DNA of 54,726 bases from Suilimivivens sp964571145. Lineage in GTDB: Bacteria; Bacillota; Clostridia; Lachnospirales; Lachnospiraceae. The notes beneath the pieces are model-generated. The model saw only the letters and a list, made by a program, of their open reading frames with translations. It had not been told where the DNA came from and did no database searches. Where the stretch lies: NCBI GenBank assembly GCA_964571145.1, contig CAZNAP010000005.1, positions 1 to 54,726 of the forward strand. The letters run 5' to 3'. The position numbers and the translations under genes were made by a program. Shown here piece by piece: positions 52,840-54,726 of this stretch (the first letter of the stretch is position 1; each line of letters begins with the position of its first letter).

Positions 52840-53694
52840 CTAAATCTTTTTTATACCGTCTTCTTCAATAAGAATCAAACGTTGCTTGTATAGATTCCCA
52901 ACAGCACGTTTAAATTCATTCTTGCTCATTCCTGTTTTATGTCTGATGAGTTCTGGATCTGCCTTATCATTAAAAGGAAGTCTTCCTCCTTCTTCATCCA
53001 ACATTTCCAAAATTCTTTCCGCATCTTTGCCCATTTGTAAATAAGCCTTCTCACGTAGGCTAATCGTCAGCTTTCCGTCCTCAAGTACCTTGGATACTCT
53101 GGCTTCTACTGTATCCCCCGGCTGTAATTGACCTGCCGGCTCTGTTCTAGGAATCAAAGCAGAATAACAGTTGTCCACTGCAACAAACACACCGAAATTT
53201 TCGCTGATTTCATAGACAATTCCGGTTACTTTATCGTCCTTTTTATATGGACTGTCTTTTCGCAGATAAGAATAGACCTTCATGGTAGTACAAAGTCTTC
53301 CGCTTTTATCAATATACAAAGCCACTAGGCAATCTTCTCCCGGTCTGACTCTCTTCGTCTGCTCGCTAAAGGGTAATAATAAATCCTTTTCCAAACCCCA
53401 CCCCAGAAAAGCACCTATTTTACCGACTTCTTTTACAGGTAAAACCGCAGTTTCACCTACATAAATCTGTGGCTGTCTGATGGTTGCAATGAGTCGATCC
53501 TTGGAATCTCTATACACGAAAACAGTGAGTACATCTCCAATTGCAGCTCCCTCTGGCACTTCCTTCCCTGGCAAAAGAATTCTCTCCTCCGATTCAGGAT
53601 CCTGCTCACTGCTATTTTTGGTATCCGCAAGATAAACGCCAAATTCCACCTGCTTCACAATACTCAATTCCTGTTTCTTTCCTAATTCAATCAT
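52840..53694 (-). CDS. CvfB-like S1 RNA-binding protein
   Basis: 284 residues, the CvfB/YitL type: three S1-like OB domains (around 1-65, 70-135 and 145-215, with VTGIVYEISENFGVFVAVDN as the clearest) and a C-terminal winged-helix part (MSKNEFKRAVGNLYKQRLILIEEDGI). CvfB binds RNA and affects virulence-gene expression in staphylococci; the target here is unknown. AGGGG precedes the ATG. The gene lies 57 bp upstream of the CPBP gene. Confidence 0.88.
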   Translation of the reverse strand: MIELGKKQELSIVKQVEFGVYLADTKNSSEQDPESEERILLPGKEVPEGAAIGDVLTVFVYRDSKDRLIATIRQPQIYVGETAVLPVKEVGKIGAFLGWGLEKDLLLPFSEQTKRVRPGEDCLVALYIDKSGRLCTTMKVYSYLRKDSPYKKDDKVTGIVYEISENFGVFVAVDNCYSALIPRTEPAGQLQPGDTVEARVSKVLEDGKLTISLREKAYLQMGKDAERILEMLDEEGGRLPFNDKADPELIRHKTGMSKNEFKRAVGNLYKQRLILIEEDGIKKI

Positions 53695-53705
53695 CCGTAA
53701 ACCCC

Positions 53706-54416
53706 TTACCCTTCTTGCAACTCAACAATACAACAAATTTCATCATCTTGATTCTTTAATGCAATCACACGTTTGTGATCTGCTGTTAAAGCTAGCTCAG
53801 GCATCAAAACATCTCCCAAAACTACCTGTTTCTTATATTCTACTCTCAACTGGCTCGGATTGCCAATAGTATTCAGGCAATCTAAGGCAATTCTTACAAA
53901 CTGCCCATTGTTTACATGATGATTGGTGTCCAGATGGTGTTTCCTTATTATGATCGGTTCACCTTGTTGCATATTCTCCGGCAATTGTATTTTGCGCGGT
54001 GCATACTCCATATCCAACTTCGGTTCCAATTGATATCCGCTTAACATCTCCGGTTCCGGCTTCACCGGGCGATTGGTCTGTGTACTGAGCAGACTCCATA
54101 AGCTATTGGCACAAGCAATTTTATTTCCGGCTTCATCTTCCATCCAAAAATTTCTAAACCCTAAAAAGCCTTTGAATTCATAAGGTGCTGTTCCGATGAT
54201 GACCTTTTCGCCTATCACTGGATATCGTTTAACCACAATCTGCCAATAGGACATCACCCACACCATATGGTGTTGTAATAAATAGTTCACGCCGATGCCT
54301 AAGTCCTCTGACTGAAAGGTGGAACAATCCTGAAAATAATCCAGTAATGCCTCCAAACGCAGGTGCCCTGTCTCATCCAATTCGCTATATCTGATTCTAC
54401 TGTTAAATGTGTACAT
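53706..54416 (-). CDS. Acyl-ACP thioesterase
   Basis: 236 residues. Double hot-dog fold: the first module (RIRYSELDETGHLRLEALLDYFQDC, with HMVWVMSYWQIVVKRYP) and the second (RKHHLDTNHHVNNGQFVRI), where Asn/His residues of HHLDTNHHVNN fit the FatA-like active-site pattern. It releases fatty acids from acyl carrier protein. Common in Clostridia. GGGA precedes the ATG; it ends 11 bp before the CvfB-like gene. A clear promoter was not found in the short gap to the tRNA terminator. Confidence 0.9.
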   Translation of the reverse strand: MYTFNSRIRYSELDETGHLRLEALLDYFQDCSTFQSEDLGIGVNYLLQHHMVWVMSYWQIVVKRYPVIGEKVIIGTAPYEFKGFLGFRNFWMEDEAGNKIACANSLWSLLSTQTNRPVKPEPEMLSGYQLEPKLDMEYAPRKIQLPENMQQGEPIIIRKHHLDTNHHVNNGQFVRIALDCLNTIGNPSQLRVEYKKQVVLGDVLMPELALTADHKRVIALKNQDDEICCIVELQEG

Positions 54417-54504
54417 ATTCGTTCCCTGTTATTCTTTGTTTTATGAATGTGTTTCTGTACATTTGTTCCCTTATACTATGATTGATATGTTACTGTGAAT
54501 CAAA

Positions 54505-54533
54505 AAACCTCAGTGCATTTGTCACTGAGGTTT
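54505..54533 (-). terminator. Terminator after tRNA-Gln
   Basis: aaacctcagtg (54505-54515) pairs with cactgaggttt (54523-54533), an 11-bp stem around 7 nt; on the minus strand TTTTTTG follows. It lies directly after the tRNA. Confidence 0.88.
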
Positions 54534-54537
54534 CTAG

Positions 54538-54609
54538 CTGGGCTACAAGGATTCGAACCTTGAGATGACGGAGTCAGAGTCCGTTGCCTTACCGTTTGGC
54601 GATAGCCCA
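54538..54609 (-). tRNA. tRNA-Gln (anticodon CUG)
   Basis: 72 nt on the minus strand. The 7-bp acceptor stem TGGGCTA/TAGCCCA closes it, the anticodon arm ACGGA-CTCTGAC-TCCGT presents CTG (reads CAG), and the T arm is CAAGG-TTCGAAT-CCTTG. The weak U1-A72 pair and discriminator G73 are glutamine identity features. CCA is not encoded (CTA follows). A promoter stands upstream and a terminator downstream. Confidence 0.95.
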
Positions 54610-54621
54610 TTACAAGAGAAG

Positions 54622-54650
54622 ATTATACCTTATGATTTTCAGATTGGCAA
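54622..54650 (-). promoter_or_regulatory. Promoter of tRNA-Gln
   Basis: Minus-strand TTGCCA (54645-54650) and a perfect TATAAT (54622-54627) with a 17-nt spacer, 13 bp upstream of the tRNA. The bases 54651-54726 are AT-rich, with nothing else supported. Confidence 0.85.
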
Positions 54651-54726
54651 GTGGTTTTTCAAATTTTCTTTATTGAGTTTGTTACTTTTTTGACGGGCTG
54701 TTTTTTTTTAAGTACTTTTAAGTTTT

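Noticed and set aside
1..54726. CRISPR array, insertion sequence or prophage
   Set aside because: No regularly spaced repeats, transposase, integrase or phage structural genes are seen; all genes are core or accessory chromosomal types.

Overview
The window is low-GC DNA (about 40%) from a motile Firmicute of the class Clostridia, most likely a Lachnospiraceae member. This rests on gene content: a hprK-murB-rapZ-whiA-HPr-like block, cdaA-cdaR-glmM, an mbl-flhO-flhP flagellar rod operon, YvyF- and YjfB-type motility proteins, a RecD2 and a Gram-positive-type LexA box. Nearly everything lies on the minus strand; only a DUF3048 lipoprotein gene (27804-28958) and a small YjfB-like gene (51695-51883) are on the plus strand. 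A run of 100 N at 11262-11361 is flanked by the same 55 bp on both sides, so the sequence is a draft scaffold, and one gene is only apparently split there. No CRISPR array, insertion sequence, prophage or rRNA was seen.

Layout in transcription order (right to left). 54.7-50.3 kb: tRNA-Gln(CUG), acyl-ACP thioesterase, CvfB-like S1 protein, CPBP protease, the YjfB-like gene and a PucR-type regulator. 50.3-46.0 kb: ftsE-ftsX-M23 peptidase-ctpA, a septal wall-hydrolysis module. 45.9-41.0 kb: uvrB-uvrA under a likely LexA box. 40.8-37.8 kb: mbl-flhO-flhP-rod-binding protein. 37.7-29.0 kb: recD2-comFC-yvyF, two unidentified membrane proteins, cdaA-cdaR-glmM (cyclic di-AMP and cell-wall precursor), then HPr from its own promoter. 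27.6-22.5 kb: rfbD, a divergent PAP2 protein, gmd, a large glycan membrane protein and fcl (GDP-fucose and rhamnose chemistry). 22.4-20.0 kb: XRE regulator, LytTR response regulator and GHKL kinase. 19.8-16.7 kb: a HelD-type helicase with an unexpected C-terminal domain. 16.5-10.6 kb: rubrerythrin, a lipoprotein, and an ECF sigma/anti-sigma pair followed by a transglutaminase-like membrane protein. 10.5-0.2 kb: ftsH, uvrC, hprK, glcK, murB, rapZ, whiA, a Crh-like HPr and fba.

Two themes link the genes. Carbon-catabolite signalling is well represented: HPr kinase, genuine HPr (His15 and Ser46) and an HPr paralogue with Asp at position 15, beside glucokinase and aldolase. Envelope construction is the other: murB, glmM, CdaA/CdaR, FtsEX with its hydrolase, Mbl and the sugar-nucleotide genes.

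The observations most worth following are the helicase fused to a module resembling the N-terminal beta-sandwich of family-31 glycosidases; a short element (TTAGTCACTCGGTGCTTATC and variants) close upstream of several unrelated genes; the three-gene XRE-LytTR-GHKL switch with a perfect inverted repeat over its translation start region; and the ECF sigma/transglutaminase system. All functional calls come from reading motifs and gene order; no database search was run.
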